64,000 nucleotides of DNA from Rhodococcus sp. W8901 (GCF_013348805.1 NZ_CP054690.1:4216001-4280000), one strand, 5' to 3'; positions 30,450 to 42,825 are shown, numbered from the stretch's first letter. Numbers and translations are program-made. The notes: generated by a model not told the origin, from the sequence alone.

Positions 30450-30468
30450 CCGAATCGAGCCGATTCGG
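30450..30468. promoter_or_regulatory. Dyad before the transporter operon, candidate RpiR operator
   Basis: CCGAATC-GAGCC-GATTCGG, perfect 7-bp arms, 28 bases before the ATPase start. TAACTA at about 30425 could be the -10 element. Confidence 0.5.
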
Positions 30469-30495
30469 GTAATCACGTTTCATCGGGAGAGGGTC

Positions 30496-31621
<1,126 letters not shown>

Positions 31622-31629
<8 letters not shown>

Positions 31630-32977
31630 ACGCACCACCGGCCTGGCGCTGCTGTCGCTGGCCGCCCTCACCCTCACCGGATGCGCCACCGGCGCCGGCG
31701 CCTCGAGTTCGTCGTCCGACGGCGTCGTGCCCGAACTCGACCCCGACCAGAAGGTCGAGATCACCTTCGAGTCCTACAACCTGACACAGGCAGGTCCGTG
31801 GACGGACACCATCACCGGATTGATCGCCGACTTCGAGGCCGAACATCCCAACATCGATGTCAAACCCCAACCACCGCAAGGAACATCGGCCGCGGGAAGC
31901 GGAACGGCGAGCAGCGTGCAGACCCAGTTGCTCGCCGGAACCCCGCCCGACGTGGCGCAGTTGACCTTCGACACGCTCGACTTCGCCGTCAACGAGCTGG
32001 GTGCCCGTTCCCTCGACTCGATGGTCGGCGCCGATGCCGTCGACGAGCATCTCGCAGGCGCGCACCCCTATCACCCGCGGGCCGCGACCCTCGGCGACTG
32101 GGAGGGCCAGACGTACGGCATGCCGTACGTCTTCTCCACCCCGGTCCTGTTCTACAACGCCACCGCGTTCCAGAAGGCGGGCCTGCCGGCCGACACCGAA
32201 CTGTCGACGTGGACCGATGTCGCGGCGGCCGCGAAGAAGATCACCGCGACGACAGGCAAGCCGGCGCTGACGATCTCGTGCGCGGTCAAGGGCGGCAACT
32301 GGTGCATGCAGGGACTGTTCCGGTCGGCCGGCGGCAATGTGCTGTCCGAGGACCGCAGCACCGTCGAGTTCGCGAGCGACGATTCGCTCGCGGCGGTGCA
32401 GATGCTGCGCGACCTGTACGACCAGGGCGTGCTCGCCAACCAGGACTCGGCGGGCCAGATGGAGAGCTTCATGAAGGGCGACAGCTCGATCCAGCTGCAG
32501 TCCTCGGCGGTCCAGGGCATGCTGCTGGGCGCGTCGAAGGCCGCCGGCTGGGAACTGCGGGCCGCGGCGATGCCCGCGTTCGCCGGCGGCGAGGCGGTGC
32601 CCACCAACTCCGGCTCGGCGCTGTTCGTGTTCTCCCAGGATCCCGCGAAGCAGCGCGCATCGTGGGAGCTGATCAAGTTCATGACGAGCGATCACGCGTA
32701 CACCGAGATCTCGTCCAAGATCGGCTACCTGCCGCTGCGCACGTCGCTGACCACCGACCCCACGGCACTGAAGGCCTGGGCCGACGGCAACCCGCTCCTC
32801 GCCCCCAATCTCAAGCAGTTGGACCGGCTCGAGCCGTGGCAGTCCTACCCGGGCAACAGCTACGTTCAGATCGACGACATCCTCGCCACCGCGATCGAGG
32901 AGTCGGTCTTCTACGGCAAGGACCCCGCCTCCACGATGGCCGCTGCCCAGCAGCGCGCCCAGGACCTGATCGGCTGA
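31622..32977 (+). CDS. Solute-binding lipoprotein of an ABC importer (UgpB-like)
   Basis: 451 residues. Signal peptide with lipobox LTGC, Cys21 lipidated, followed by a Ser-rich linker. Family-1 binding-protein features: FEAEHPNIDVKPQPP, ALDFAVNELG-like FDTLDFAVNELGARSL, and SGSALFVFS near residue 330. It captures the substrate outside the membrane. The glycerophosphodiester or sugar-phosphate class is inferred from its similarity to UgpB and from the phosphatase and phosphodiesterase genes that follow. It is the only binding protein in the operon. Confidence 0.88.
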
Positions 32978-32988
32978 GTGAAACGAAC

Positions 32989-33753
32989 ATGACGACCAAC
33001 CTCGACCGCACCCCGTCCCGCCGCCTCCCGGCCCGCGGTGTGCACAACCTCCGCGATGTCGGCGGATATCCGACAGTGTCGAACCTGACGACCAAGTGGG
33101 GCAAGCTCTTCCGCTCGGACGCCCTGCACGGAATCGACGCCGACGGCCGGGCCGAACTGGCGGGCCGCGGCCTGGCGCTCGTCATCGACCTGCGGGAGAC
33201 GGACGAACGGACCAGCGCACCGAACGCACTCGACGGCGTCGGGCACCGCGAGGTGCACCTGCCCGTCTACCGCGACGGACTCGGCACCCGCGGCGCGACC
33301 TACACCGCCGAGACCCTAGACCTCGGCGGGATCTACACCTGGATGCTCGACGACCACGGCGCCGCCCTGACCGACGCCGTCCGCCTCATCGCCGACTCCG
33401 GAAGCGACCCGGTCCTGGTGCACTGCACCGCCGGCAAGGACCGCACCGGCCTTGTGATCGCCCTGGCCCTGGCGGCCGTCGGCGTCGACGACCGCGACAT
33501 CGCCGCCGACTACTCCCTGTCCGAGCTGATGCTGGCCGGCGAGTGGGTGGACGCGATGACCGCCGTGATGGCGGCGCGCGGCCTGCCCGCCGGAACCGAC
33601 ATCACCCAGATCGTCGCCTCCAGCCCGGCCCCCCTGATGCTCGCCACACTCGCGTCACTGCGCGAGCGCCACGGCGACGTGCCCGGCTACCTGCGCGCGC
33701 ACGGCATGACCGACACCGAACTCGACAATCTGCGCGTCTGCCTCCTCGGCTGA
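32989..33753 (+). CDS. Tyrosine-phosphatase-family phosphatase (PtpB-like)
   Basis: 254 residues, cytoplasmic. NLRDVGGYPT near residue 20 and the P-loop VHCTAGKDRTG (Cys146, Arg152) identify the PtpB-type dual or lipid phosphatase family. It starts 11 bases after the binding-protein gene and is followed 33 bases on by the phosphodiesterase. In this operon it more likely dephosphorylates an imported small molecule or lipid than a protein, which is inference from context. Confidence 0.88.
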   Translation: MTTNLDRTPSRRLPARGVHNLRDVGGYPTVSNLTTKWGKLFRSDALHGIDADGRAELAGRGLALVIDLRETDERTSAPNALDGVGHREVHLPVYRDGLGTRGATYTAETLDLGGIYTWMLDDHGAALTDAVRLIADSGSDPVLVHCTAGKDRTGLVIALALAAVGVDDRDIAADYSLSELMLAGEWVDAMTAVMAARGLPAGTDITQIVASSPAPLMLATLASLRERHGDVPGYLRAHGMTDTELDNLRVCLLG

Positions 33754-33786
33754 CCCCCACCCTCACGAACCCGAAGGAAGACAACC

Positions 33787-34686
33787 ATGTCCACGAACGG
33801 ACAGTACGGCGCCACCGAACACTTCGTCCTGCACATCAGCGACACCCACTTCGTCGGCGACGGCGAGTTGCTCCACGGCAGCGTCGACAGCGACGCCAAC
33901 CTGGGCCGCCTGTTCGACCGCCTCGACCGCGCCGGGCAGCGACCCGAGGCGATCGTGTTCACCGGCGACCTCGCCGACGCCGGCAACCCGCAGGCGTACG
34001 CCCGACTGCGGGACATGGTCGAGCCGGCGGCGGAGAAGCTGGGCGCCCAGGTGATCTGGGTGATCGGCAACCACGACAGCCGGCCCGAGTTCCGCGCGGG
34101 CCTGCTCGGCACCGAGCCCACACAGGAGTCGGTGGACATGGTCCACGACATCGACGGCCTGCGGATCATCGCGCTCGACAGCACCGTTCCCGGCCACCAT
34201 CACGGCGAGATCACCGACGAGCAGATCGATTGGCTCCGTGATGTTCTCGCGACTCCTGCCCCGCACGGCACGCTGCTGGCGCTGCATCACCCGCCGGTGC
34301 CGAGCCCGCTGGAACTGCTCGAGTCCGTCGAACTGCGCGACCAGCACCGGCTCGAGGACGTGCTGCGCGGCACCGACGTCCGCGGCATCCTCGGCGGCCA
34401 CCTGCACTACTCGACCACCTGCACCTTCGCAGGCATCCCGGTGTCCGTCGCATCGGCCACCTGCTACACCCAGGACCTGTTCCCTGCGGGCGGCGGCATG
34501 CGCGGCCAGGACAGCGGGCAGTCGTTCAACCTGGTGCACGTGTACTCCGACCGGATCCTGCACACCGTCGTACCGGTCGAGGAGGGCCCGACGCTGTACG
34601 AGGTGACGATGGAGCAGCTGCGCTACTACCAGTCGCTGTCCCCCGAGGAGCAGCTCGCGGTCATGGCCGACGCGTCGAACCACTGA
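33787..34686 (+). CDS. Metallophosphodiesterase (GpdQ/CpdA/Rv0805-like)
   Basis: 299 residues, no signal peptide. The dimetal site is complete: ISDTH (Asp19, His21), FTGDLAD (Asp61), GNHD (Asn95, His96), LHHPP and GGHLH. This class-III family splits glycerophosphodiesters, cyclic nucleotides and similar diesters. GGAAG precedes the ATG. Placement between the binding protein and the permeases argues that an imported phosphodiester is its substrate. The phosphatase upstream could then take the monoester. Confidence 0.9.
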   Translation: MSTNGQYGATEHFVLHISDTHFVGDGELLHGSVDSDANLGRLFDRLDRAGQRPEAIVFTGDLADAGNPQAYARLRDMVEPAAEKLGAQVIWVIGNHDSRPEFRAGLLGTEPTQESVDMVHDIDGLRIIALDSTVPGHHHGEITDEQIDWLRDVLATPAPHGTLLALHHPPVPSPLELLESVELRDQHRLEDVLRGTDVRGILGGHLHYSTTCTFAGIPVSVASATCYTQDLFPAGGGMRGQDSGQSFNLVHVYSDRILHTVVPVEEGPTLYEVTMEQLRYYQSLSPEEQLAVMADASNH

Positions 34687-34716
34687 TCCGACCCCGAAAC
34701 CGATTGCGAGTATTCG

Positions 34717-35682
34717 ATGTTCGTCGAAGTTCCGGCGAGCGCTGAGCCGCGGAGCGTCACCCCGGCCCTGCCTGTGCAGGCAGGGCCGGGGTGGCGGTCA
34801 CGCGCAGCACGGCGCGCCATCCCCTACATGTTCCTGCTGCCCGCGGTCGTCCTGCTCGTGATGTGGACCTACAAGCCGCTCGCCGAGACGGTGGGGCTGT
34901 CGTTCTACAAATGGAACATGATCCCGACCAGCCCGAAGACGCCGGTCGGCCTGGACAACTACGTCACCGTGCTCTCGCTCCCCGAACTGCACCAGGCACT
35001 GTGGAACACCGCCCTCTACATCGGCGCGTTCATGGTGTTCTCCCTGGTTCTCCCGCTCGCGATCGCGCTCCTGTCCGCCCGGGTGAGCGGCCGGGCCCGC
35101 ACGTTCTACCAAGCGCTGATCTTCGTCCCGTTCCTCGTGACTCCCGTTGCGAGCAGCGCCATCTGGCGCTGGCTGTTCAATCCCGACAACGGCATGATCG
35201 CCCGCATCTCGGCGACGATGGGTCACGACCTCGGCAACGTGTTCCGTGATCCGAAGCTCGCGCTGATCGGCGTGGTCGTGATCGTCGGATGGCAGATGCT
35301 CGGCTTCGGCGTTCTCGTCATCTCTGCGGGAATGGCGGGGATCAGCCCCGACTACGGCCACGCGGCCGCGCTCGACGGCGCCACGCCGTCGACGATCACG
35401 CGCCGGATCACGCTGCCGCTGCTCTCCCCCACCCTGCTGTTCCTGGCGATGATGACGATCCTGCTCAGCGCGCAGTGGACCTACCCGGTGATCGACGTCC
35501 TCACGCAGGGCGGACCCAGCGGCTCCTCGACCAACATCTACTACCTGTTGTACGAGTTCGGTTTCCGCAACTTCGATGCCGGCATGTCGGCCGCCGCGGG
35601 CACCCTGTTCTTCCTCGGCTTCGGCGTCATCGCGCTCGTGTTCGTGCGGCTGACCGAGCGCCTGAGCTTCTACGACAACTAG
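34717..35682 (+). CDS. ABC importer permease (UgpA-like)
   Basis: 321 residues, six helices. The basic N-terminus RSRAARRAIPYMFLLPA precedes helix 1, and the ATPase-coupling EAA loop reads HAAALDGATPSTITRRITLPLLSPT. The start is uncertain: codons 14-26 are encoded by a 17-bp perfect hairpin, but the downstream ATG at 34828 would lose the conserved basic N-terminus, so 34717 is kept. It pairs with the next permease. Confidence 0.85.
   Translation: MFVEVPASAEPRSVTPALPVQAGPGWRSRAARRAIPYMFLLPAVVLLVMWTYKPLAETVGLSFYKWNMIPTSPKTPVGLDNYVTVLSLPELHQALWNTALYIGAFMVFSLVLPLAIALLSARVSGRARTFYQALIFVPFLVTPVASSAIWRWLFNPDNGMIARISATMGHDLGNVFRDPKLALIGVVVIVGWQMLGFGVLVISAGMAGISPDYGHAAALDGATPSTITRRITLPLLSPTLLFLAMMTILLSAQWTYPVIDVLTQGGPSGSSTNIYYLLYEFGFRNFDAGMSAAAGTLFFLGFGVIALVFVRLTERLSFYDN
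34758..34793 (+). terminator. 17-bp hairpin inside the start of the permease gene
   Basis: CACCCCGGCCCTGCCTG (34758-34774) is matched exactly by its complement at 34777-34793. It looks like an intergenic attenuator or terminator but falls within the annotated coding start. It could lower permease expression relative to the binding protein and the two phosphatases. Confidence 0.55.
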
Positions 35683-35691
35683 GAACCAGTC

Positions 35692-36585
35692 ATGGCCTTC
35701 GTCCTCCTCGACCCGCCCAAAGTGCCCACTGCAACCAACGCACCCACCGCGCCGTCCGGATCGCCCGAACCACAGCGCAGGAGCGGTCGCCGAGTCGCGC
35801 TCGGTCACGTGGCGCTCGCAGCGCTCGCGGTGTTCAGTGTCTTCCCGGTGTACTGGATGTTCGCCACCGCGTTCCGCCGACCGGAGGACACGTTGTCCGG
35901 CAGCCCGGTCCCGTGGCCGCTGAGTACCGAGAGCTTCCGGTACGTGTTCGACACCATCCCGATGCTGTCGATGCTCCTCAACACCTTCGCGATGGCGTTC
36001 GTGGTCGCGGTCAGTCAGCTACTGGTAGCCCTGCTCGCGTCGTACGCGTTCGCACGCTGGGACTTCGTCGGCAAGCGCCTGCTGTTCCTTCTGTTCGTCG
36101 GATCCTGGCTGGTGCCGTTCCAGGTCACGATGATCCCGAACTACCTGTTGATCTCGCAGATGGGCCTGCTCGACACCGTGGCCGGCGTGGTGATCCCCAA
36201 CCTGTGCTCGGCGTTCGGCGTCATGCTGCTGCGCCAGCACATGGAGGCATTCCCGCGTGAGTTGCTCGACGCGAGCGAGATGGACGGGCAGGGTGCGTGG
36301 GCGTCGCTCTGGCGTGTGATCGTGCCGAACATGCGACCGGCACTCGCGGCCCTGGGCATCATGCTGTTCATCTCGGCGTGGAACGAGTACCTCTGGCCGT
36401 CGCTGATCCTGCGGAACTCCGATGCCCTGGTGCAGATCGGTATCCGCAGCTTCCTCGGCGCGGAGGGCAACAACTGGGGCGCGGTGATGGCCGCCTCCGG
36501 CATAGCATGTCTACCGATCTTCCTGATCTACATGTTCCTGCAGCGGCACGTCGTGGACGCCTTCGTGCGATCCGGGTTGAAGTGA
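35692..36585 (+). CDS. ABC importer permease (UgpE-like)
   Basis: 297 residues, six helices. VFSVFPVYWMFATAFRRPED follows helix 1, and the EAA loop is DASEMDGQGAWASLWRVIVPNMRPALA. It starts 9 bases after the first permease. Together with the ATPase and lipoprotein it completes the importer. The operon ends here; it converges with the DUF5313 gene across 23 bases. Confidence 0.92.
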   Translation: MAFVLLDPPKVPTATNAPTAPSGSPEPQRRSGRRVALGHVALAALAVFSVFPVYWMFATAFRRPEDTLSGSPVPWPLSTESFRYVFDTIPMLSMLLNTFAMAFVVAVSQLLVALLASYAFARWDFVGKRLLFLLFVGSWLVPFQVTMIPNYLLISQMGLLDTVAGVVIPNLCSAFGVMLLRQHMEAFPRELLDASEMDGQGAWASLWRVIVPNMRPALAALGIMLFISAWNEYLWPSLILRNSDALVQIGIRSFLGAEGNNWGAVMAASGIACLPIFLIYMFLQRHVVDAFVRSGLK

Positions 36586-36608
36586 CCGGCGCCTGACAGC
36601 TCGGGTGG

Positions 36609-37016
36609 TCAAGCTCCGTGGCGGTAACGCGATTCGTAGGCGTCTCGTTCCTGGCCGAGTCGCTGTTGTTTGTGGGCGTTGAGCAGTTCCGGGTCGAGAC
36701 CGTGGCTGACGAGGCGGTGTCGAAGGTAGATCGCCTTCAGCGCCAGCAGGAAGTACACGAAGGGCAGAAACAGCAACAGCACCATGCCGATTCGGATGAT
36801 CCACGGTCCGGGGATCAACAGCAGGGCAACCAGGATCGGGACCAGCGGAACCAGACAACGGATCGCGTAGCGCCGGGTGGCGCCCGGCCCGGTGATGTCC
36901 CGGACAACCCACTCGTGCAGGTGGTCGGGAAGCGTCCTGCCCAGGATGTAGCCGAGGCGCTGACCGCCGGTGGGCGCCAGCGAACTCGGCCTCGCCGGAA
37001 ATGTGCTGTGTGTCAT
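36609..37016 (-). CDS. DUF5313 membrane protein
   Basis: 135 residues. GYILGRTLPDHLHEWVVRDITGPGATRRYAIR is the family-like N-terminal block, cut here as LGRTLPDHLHEWVVRDI then GPGATRRYA. Two hydrophobic helices (about 52-68 and 70-92) form a hairpin, followed by a basic cytoplasmic tail. Role unknown. It starts 2 bases after the SulP stop, so it belongs to the SulP transcript. Confidence 0.7.
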   Translation of the reverse strand: MTHSTFPARPSSLAPTGGQRLGYILGRTLPDHLHEWVVRDITGPGATRRYAIRCLVPLVPILVALLLIPGPWIIRIGMVLLLFLPFVYFLLALKAIYLRHRLVSHGLDPELLNAHKQQRLGQERDAYESRYRHGA

Positions 37017-37018
37017 CG

Positions 37019-38743
37019 TCAGTCCTCGCTGGCAATCGTTGGATGGCGGGTATCGGCGAAGACGATTGCGCGTGCGTGCTCGATCGCTTCGGGGGTGGTG
37101 GCGAAGAGTCGGCGGCTCTCGCCGTCACTGGTGGTGAACACGCCGAGCGCGGCCAGGGGGCGCAGATGCTCGGGTTTGGCACCGGCGATCAGGACGGTGA
37201 TCTGACGATTCTCGAGCTTCGCGATGACGTCCTGGAGTACGAGGGTGCCGGTGGCGTCGAGGGCGGTGATCCGCGACATTCGCAGGATCACCACCTTGAC
37301 GTCGGAGACTTCGGCGAGTTCGAGCAGGAATCGATGCGCAGCGGCGAAGAACAGGGCACCGTCGATCCGGTACGCGACGATGTGCTCGCGCAGCAGTTCG
37401 TGTTCCTCGGCCAGGTGATCGCCGGTCTCGTCGAGCGGGACCTGTTCGATGCGGGCGGAGCGCGCGACTGCACGCAGCGCAAGGATCGCGGCGAACCCGA
37501 CGCCGACGGCAACAGCCGCGACCAGGTCGAACACGACGGTGACCAGGAACGTCGCCACCATGACGATCGTGTCGGCCCTGGTGGCGCGCACGATCGCGAG
37601 AATGGACGCGGTCTCGACCATCCGGACAGTGGTAGCCAGGAGAACTCCGGCGAGTGCGGCCAACGGGATCTCGGCGACCAGTCCGGCGGCGAGGTAGACG
37701 ATGGCGGCGAGGATTGCCGCATGGGTGAGCGCGGCCAGGCGCGTGCGGGCACCGGATCGAACATTGACCGCGGTCCGGGCGATCGCCCCCGTGGCGGGCA
37801 CTCCGCCGAAGAGGGGTGCGGCGATGTTCGCCAGGCCCTGACCGAGCAGTTCACGGTCCGGGTTGTGGCGTGTTCCCACCGCCATCGAGTCGGCGGCGGT
37901 CGCGGACAGCAGCGATTCGAGGGCGCCGAGGGCGGCGACGGCGAGGGCGGGCGCCAGCAGTGAGGTCACCTCACCGGGATGCAGGAAATCCAGGGACGGG
38001 GCCGCGAATCCGGAAGGGATGGAACCGATCCGCGCGAGATCGAGGTGGAACAGCTGCGCCACGATCGTGGCGACAGCGACCGCCAGAAGCGAGAACGGCA
38101 CTCGGGGCAGGTAGCGGCCGCCGACGAGGATCACGGCGGCCACGCACAGCGCGGTCGCTGGAGTCAGGACCGACGGGTTCTCCAGGTAGCGGCGAACAGC
38201 GTCGAAGGCGCTCTGCCACACCTTCTCCCCCTCCGCGCCCGAAACACCGAGCGCGGCCGGAACCTGCTGCAGGGCGATGACGACGGCGATGCCCGCGGTG
38301 AACCCCTCGATCACCGGGGCAGGCACAAAGCGCACGGCCCGCCCGACGCCCGCGAACGCCAGCAGCACCAGGATGATGCCGGCGATCAAGCCGACAGCGA
38401 GCACTCCGGTCGGCCCGTACTGGGCGACGATCGGGACCAGGACGACGGTCATCGCACCGGTCGGCCCCGACACCTGGAACCGCGAACCGCCGAAGACTGC
38501 GGCGACCACACCGGCGACGACCGCTGTCGTCAAGCCTGCTGCGGCGCCGAGACCGGAACTGATTCCGAATCCCAACGCGAGTGGCAGTGCGACGAGCGCG
38601 ACGATGAGTCCGGCGAGCAGATCGGCGCCCGGCGCGCGGACAGCGGGGCTCCAGTCGCTCCAGCGCGGCATCAAGACGACTGCGGCGCGCGCGGCGTCGG
38701 CGATGCGGCCGCCCGAGGCAAGAACGGAACGAGGTTCAGACAT
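37019..38743 (-). CDS. SulP-family anion transporter with STAS domain
   Basis: 574 residues. About 12-14 helices over residues 30-430 (LLAGLIVALVALPLALGFGISSGLGAAAGL begins the family core; GGSRFQVSGPTGAMTVVL is the anion-site signature), then a C-terminal STAS domain from about 460 (KVVILRMSRITALDATGTLVLQDV). Family members carry sulfate, bicarbonate or dicarboxylates. AGGA lies 9 bases before the ATG. Upstream are two hairpins that end pckG. Confidence 0.9.
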   Translation of the reverse strand: MSEPRSVLASGGRIADAARAAVVLMPRWSDWSPAVRAPGADLLAGLIVALVALPLALGFGISSGLGAAAGLTTAVVAGVVAAVFGGSRFQVSGPTGAMTVVLVPIVAQYGPTGVLAVGLIAGIILVLLAFAGVGRAVRFVPAPVIEGFTAGIAVVIALQQVPAALGVSGAEGEKVWQSAFDAVRRYLENPSVLTPATALCVAAVILVGGRYLPRVPFSLLAVAVATIVAQLFHLDLARIGSIPSGFAAPSLDFLHPGEVTSLLAPALAVAALGALESLLSATAADSMAVGTRHNPDRELLGQGLANIAAPLFGGVPATGAIARTAVNVRSGARTRLAALTHAAILAAIVYLAAGLVAEIPLAALAGVLLATTVRMVETASILAIVRATRADTIVMVATFLVTVVFDLVAAVAVGVGFAAILALRAVARSARIEQVPLDETGDHLAEEHELLREHIVAYRIDGALFFAAAHRFLLELAEVSDVKVVILRMSRITALDATGTLVLQDVIAKLENRQITVLIAGAKPEHLRPLAALGVFTTSDGESRRLFATTPEAIEHARAIVFADTRHPTIASED

Positions 38744-38774
38744 TCACGGTGATCCTGGTAGATGGGCTGAGGGT

Positions 38775-38862
38775 GGCCCGACCCGAGTCGAGATCGGTTC
38801 GGCTCGGGTCGGGCCGAGAGGCGTGGAGCGCAGGGGGATCGACGTGACGCACTCCACGCCTC
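38775..38862 (-). terminator. Tandem hairpins after pckG
   Basis: Two perfect stems: GGCCCGACCCGAG / complement (38775-38787, 38803-38815, 13 bp) and GAGGCGTGGAG / complement (38818-38828, 38852-38862, 11 bp). Both lie between the pckG stop and the SulP start. Confidence 0.7.
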
Positions 38863-38899
38863 GTCATGGACGGGGCGTTCTACCCCGATTGCGGGCGCG

Positions 38900-40786
38900 T
38901 CACCGCTCGTCGCGACGAACCCGGCTGAAGTGCTCGTCGCGCACCGGCACCGGATCACCGAGCAGGTCCCGGCCGGACAGTCGCAGCTTGAGGGCCGCGA
39001 GTTCATCGCGAAGCGCGTCGGGCAGGGTGTTGCCGCCGATGGTGGCGAACCACTCGTCGATCAGTCGAGTCTCGGTGATCCACTCGTCGGGATCGACGTT
39101 CAGCGCCGCCGCCACCTCGGCCTTGTCGACCGTCAGGCCATTCAGGTCCAAGTCGTCGACGGCGGGCACGTTCCCGATCGGCGTCGCCTCGGCCCCAGCC
39201 GCGCCGTCGATCCGGCGCAACGCCCATTCGAGGATCCGGGCGTTCTCGCCGAACCCGGGCCACAGGAAGCGTCCGTCGTCACCGCGGCGGAACCAGTTGA
39301 CATAGAAGATCCTCGGAAGCAGCGACGGGTCGGTCTTGGTGCCGATGTCGAGCCAGTGCGCGAAGTAGTCACCGACGTGGTAACCGAGGAACGGCAGCAT
39401 CGCCATCGGGTCACGGCGCACCACACCGACGTTGCCGGTGGCCGCGGCGGTCGTCTCCGACGACAGGGTGGAGGCGAGGAACACGCCGTGCTGCCAGCTC
39501 GAGGCCTCGGTGACCAGGGGAACGGTGGTGCCGCGGCGGCCGCCGAAGAAGATCGCCGAGATCGGTACGCCGGCGGGGTCGTTCCATTCCGGCGCGACGG
39601 TCGGGCACTGCGCGATGGGGGTGCAGTACCGGGAGTTCGGGTGGGCCGCAGGCTCGCCGGAGTTCGGGGTCCAGTCCCGACGCCGCCAGTCCGTCAGATG
39701 TGCGGGCGGTTGATCGGTCATGCCCTCCCACCAGATGTCGCCGTCGTCGGTGAGCGCGACGTTGGTGAAGATCGAACTGCCTCGCTCGATGGTCGCCATC
39801 GCGTGCGGGTTCGTGTGCGCGCCGGTGCCCGGTGCGACACCGAAGAACCCGGCCTCCGGGTTGACGGCGTACAGCCGACCGTCCTGCCCGAATCTCATCC
39901 AGGCGATGTCGTCGCCGATGGTCTCGGCGGTCCACCCGTCGAGGGCGGGCTCGAGCATCGCGAGGTTCGTCTTGCCGCACGAGGACGGGAACGCCGCCGC
40001 GATGTAGCGGACCTCGTGCGAGGGAGAGGTGAGCTTGAGGATGAGCATGTGCTCGGCCAGCCAGCCCTCGTCCTTGGCCATCTTCGACGCGATCCGCAGC
40101 GAATAGCACTTCTTCCCGAGCAGTGCGTTGCCGCCGTAGCCGGAGCCGTAACTCCAGATCATGCGTTCCTCGGGGAAGTGCGAGATGTACTTGGTGTGAT
40201 CGCACGGCCACGTCGCGTCTGCCTGGCCGGGGCGCAGAGGGGCCCCGACCGAATGCAGGCATTTGACGAATTCTGTTCCGGCGGTGAGCTTGTCCCACAC
40301 CGGCGCACCGGATCGGGTCATGATCTGCATCGACACGGCGACGTATTCGGAGTCGGTGACCTGAACACCGAACTTCGGCTCAGCGGCGTCCAGCGGACCC
40401 ATACAAAAGGCGATGACGTACATCGTGCGCCCGGCCATGGCCCCGCGGTACTGCTCGGTCATCACCGTCTTCATGTCGACGGGGTCCATCCAGTTGTTGG
40501 TCGGCCCGGCATCGGACTGCGATGCCGAGCAAATGAACGTGCGGTCCTCCACCCGCGCGACATCCGCCGGGTCCGAGGCACACCAGAACGAATTGGGTTT
40601 GCCCTCGAGTCGAACGAAGGTGCCCTTGTCGACCAGTAGCGCGGTCAAACGGTCCCATTCGGCGGCGGAACCGTCGCACCACACCACGTTCTCCGGTTCG
40701 GTGAGTGCGGCGACATCGGCCACCCACGAGACGATCTCCGGGTGTCCGGTTGCAGTGCATGCCGATCCGGCAGGGGTACTCGTCAT
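38900..40786 (-). CDS. pckG: Phosphoenolpyruvate carboxykinase (GTP)
   Basis: Gluconeogenic enzyme that turns oxaloacetate into PEP with GTP. 628 residues, the GTP-family size. The P-loop is [12 protein letters not shown] with the reactive Cys of the family, the active-site lid region is near [13 protein letters not shown], and [30 protein letters not shown] is the metal and PEP block, of which [10 protein letters not shown] is typical. GAGGAGAG lies before the ATG. A motif shared with the ArsR upstream region lies 104 bases upstream. Confidence 0.95.
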   Translation of the reverse strand: MTSTPAGSACTATGHPEIVSWVADVAALTEPENVVWCDGSAAEWDRLTALLVDKGTFVRLEGKPNSFWCASDPADVARVEDRTFICSASQSDAGPTNNWMDPVDMKTVMTEQYRGAMAGRTMYVIAFCMGPLDAAEPKFGVQVTDSEYVAVSMQIMTRSGAPVWDKLTAGTEFVKCLHSVGAPLRPGQADATWPCDHTKYISHFPEERMIWSYGSGYGGNALLGKKCYSLRIASKMAKDEGWLAEHMLILKLTSPSHEVRYIAAAFPSSCGKTNLAMLEPALDGWTAETIGDDIAWMRFGQDGRLYAVNPEAGFFGVAPGTGAHTNPHAMATIERGSSIFTNVALTDDGDIWWEGMTDQPPAHLTDWRRRDWTPNSGEPAAHPNSRYCTPIAQCPTVAPEWNDPAGVPISAIFFGGRRGTTVPLVTEASSWQHGVFLASTLSSETTAAATGNVGVVRRDPMAMLPFLGYHVGDYFAHWLDIGTKTDPSLLPRIFYVNWFRRGDDGRFLWPGFGENARILEWALRRIDGAAGAEATPIGNVPAVDDLDLNGLTVDKAEVAAALNVDPDEWITETRLIDEWFATIGGNTLPDALRDELAALKLRLSGRDLLGDPVPVRDEHFSRVRRDER

Positions 40787-40889
40787 GACGTCTCTCCTCG
40801 TCCAGGGCTCGTGAACCGACCACCCGACGACGAGGCCGGCTGCGTGTTCACCACGATCGATATCGAATCACAGAAGATAAGAAGTTTAG

Positions 40890-40906
40890 AAAGTTCGCAA
40901 CTAGTG
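40890..40906 (-). promoter_or_regulatory. Motif upstream of pckG shared with the arsR upstream region
   Basis: On the minus strand CACTAGTTGCGAACTTT; 14 of 17 positions match the site at 41416-41432. The region 40787-40939 is AT-rich by local standards and holds the pckG promoter. Confidence 0.45.
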
Positions 40907-40939
40907 AGTAGCGGTGGACCGCCCGAAGAAGACATCAAC

Positions 40940-41305
40940 TCAGCCCCGCGACTCGCCTGACAGCACCGACACCTGGGGGGCCTCCTCGAGAAGCTCGGCC
41001 TGGCCGGCGACCACACCGGTGAGGATCTCTCGCGCGGTCTTCAACAGTTCGGCAACTCGGGGTGAGGTCAGCGCATACGACACCGACAGCCCCTCCCGCC
41101 GGGCCGTGACCAATCCTGCCCGCCGGAGGATCGATAGCTGCTGGGACAGGTTCGCCGGCTCGATTCCAACCTCGGGCAGCATTTCGGAAACGGCATGCTC
41201 GCGCTCACTCAACAACTCGAGAACCCTGATCCGGGCTGGATGCCCGAGGGTCTTGAAGAAATCAGCCTTCATCCGATACAGCGGCTGGTGCGAGTTCGCG
41301 ACCAT
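40940..41305 (-). CDS. ArsR-family transcriptional regulator
   Basis: 121 residues. Winged helix: KTLGHPARIRVLELLSEREHAVSEML, recognition helix NLSQQLSILRRAGLV, wing REGLSVSYAL. No cysteine is present, so it is not a classical arsenic or cysteine-based metal sensor. AGGAGG sits 5 bases before the ATG at 41305, deciding against the ATG at 41326. It is upstream of pckG in the same direction and divergent from the thiolase gene. ArsR genes often accompany SulP genes, so SulP may also be a target. Confidence 0.9.
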   Translation of the reverse strand: MVANSHQPLYRMKADFFKTLGHPARIRVLELLSEREHAVSEMLPEVGIEPANLSQQLSILRRAGLVTARREGLSVSYALTSPRVAELLKTAREILTGVVAGQAELLEEAPQVSVLSGESRG

Positions 41306-41415
41306 GTCACCTCCTGTCGTGCCCATTGAAATCAGCAACTCTCCACCGAGAGGTGCACACCCTGCCCGGACAGCACGGCAGACCCGCCGTCCGCAAACTA
41401 TGCTACACATTAATG

Positions 41416-41432
41416 CACTACTTGCGAATCTT
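41416..41432 (+). promoter_or_regulatory. Motif upstream of arsR, candidate ArsR site
   Basis: CACTACTTGCGAATCTT, matching the pckG-upstream motif at 14 of 17 positions. The dyad TTGCGAATCTTAGCAA runs over it. About 111 bases before the arsR start. Confidence 0.45.
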
Positions 41433-41564
41433 AGCAATTTGCCATGCCTCATCTGTCGCCACCCGTCGGCCACCACCACAGGTCGTCCCCTGCTGTTCCA
41501 ATCCGGCCCTGGATATCTCCCGAATCCTCTTGCCATATCGACTTTTTGATGTGCCGCTGATATG

Positions 41565-41578
41565 AAGAACACGTTCTA
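41565..41578. promoter_or_regulatory. KstR-like operator before the thiolase gene
   Basis: AAGAACACGTTCTA fits the cholesterol-regulator consensus TNNAACNNGTTNNA except at the first base; arms AGAAC / GTTCT are perfect. It lies 28 bases before the thiolase ATG, where a repressor would act. Confidence 0.5.
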
Positions 41579-41582
41579 GTAG

Positions 41583-42770
<1,188 letters not shown>

Positions 42771-42825
42771 TCGTGCGGCCGCGTCGATGAACCGGCGAGG
42801 CCGCCGCTAGTCGCCGTGGCCGCCA

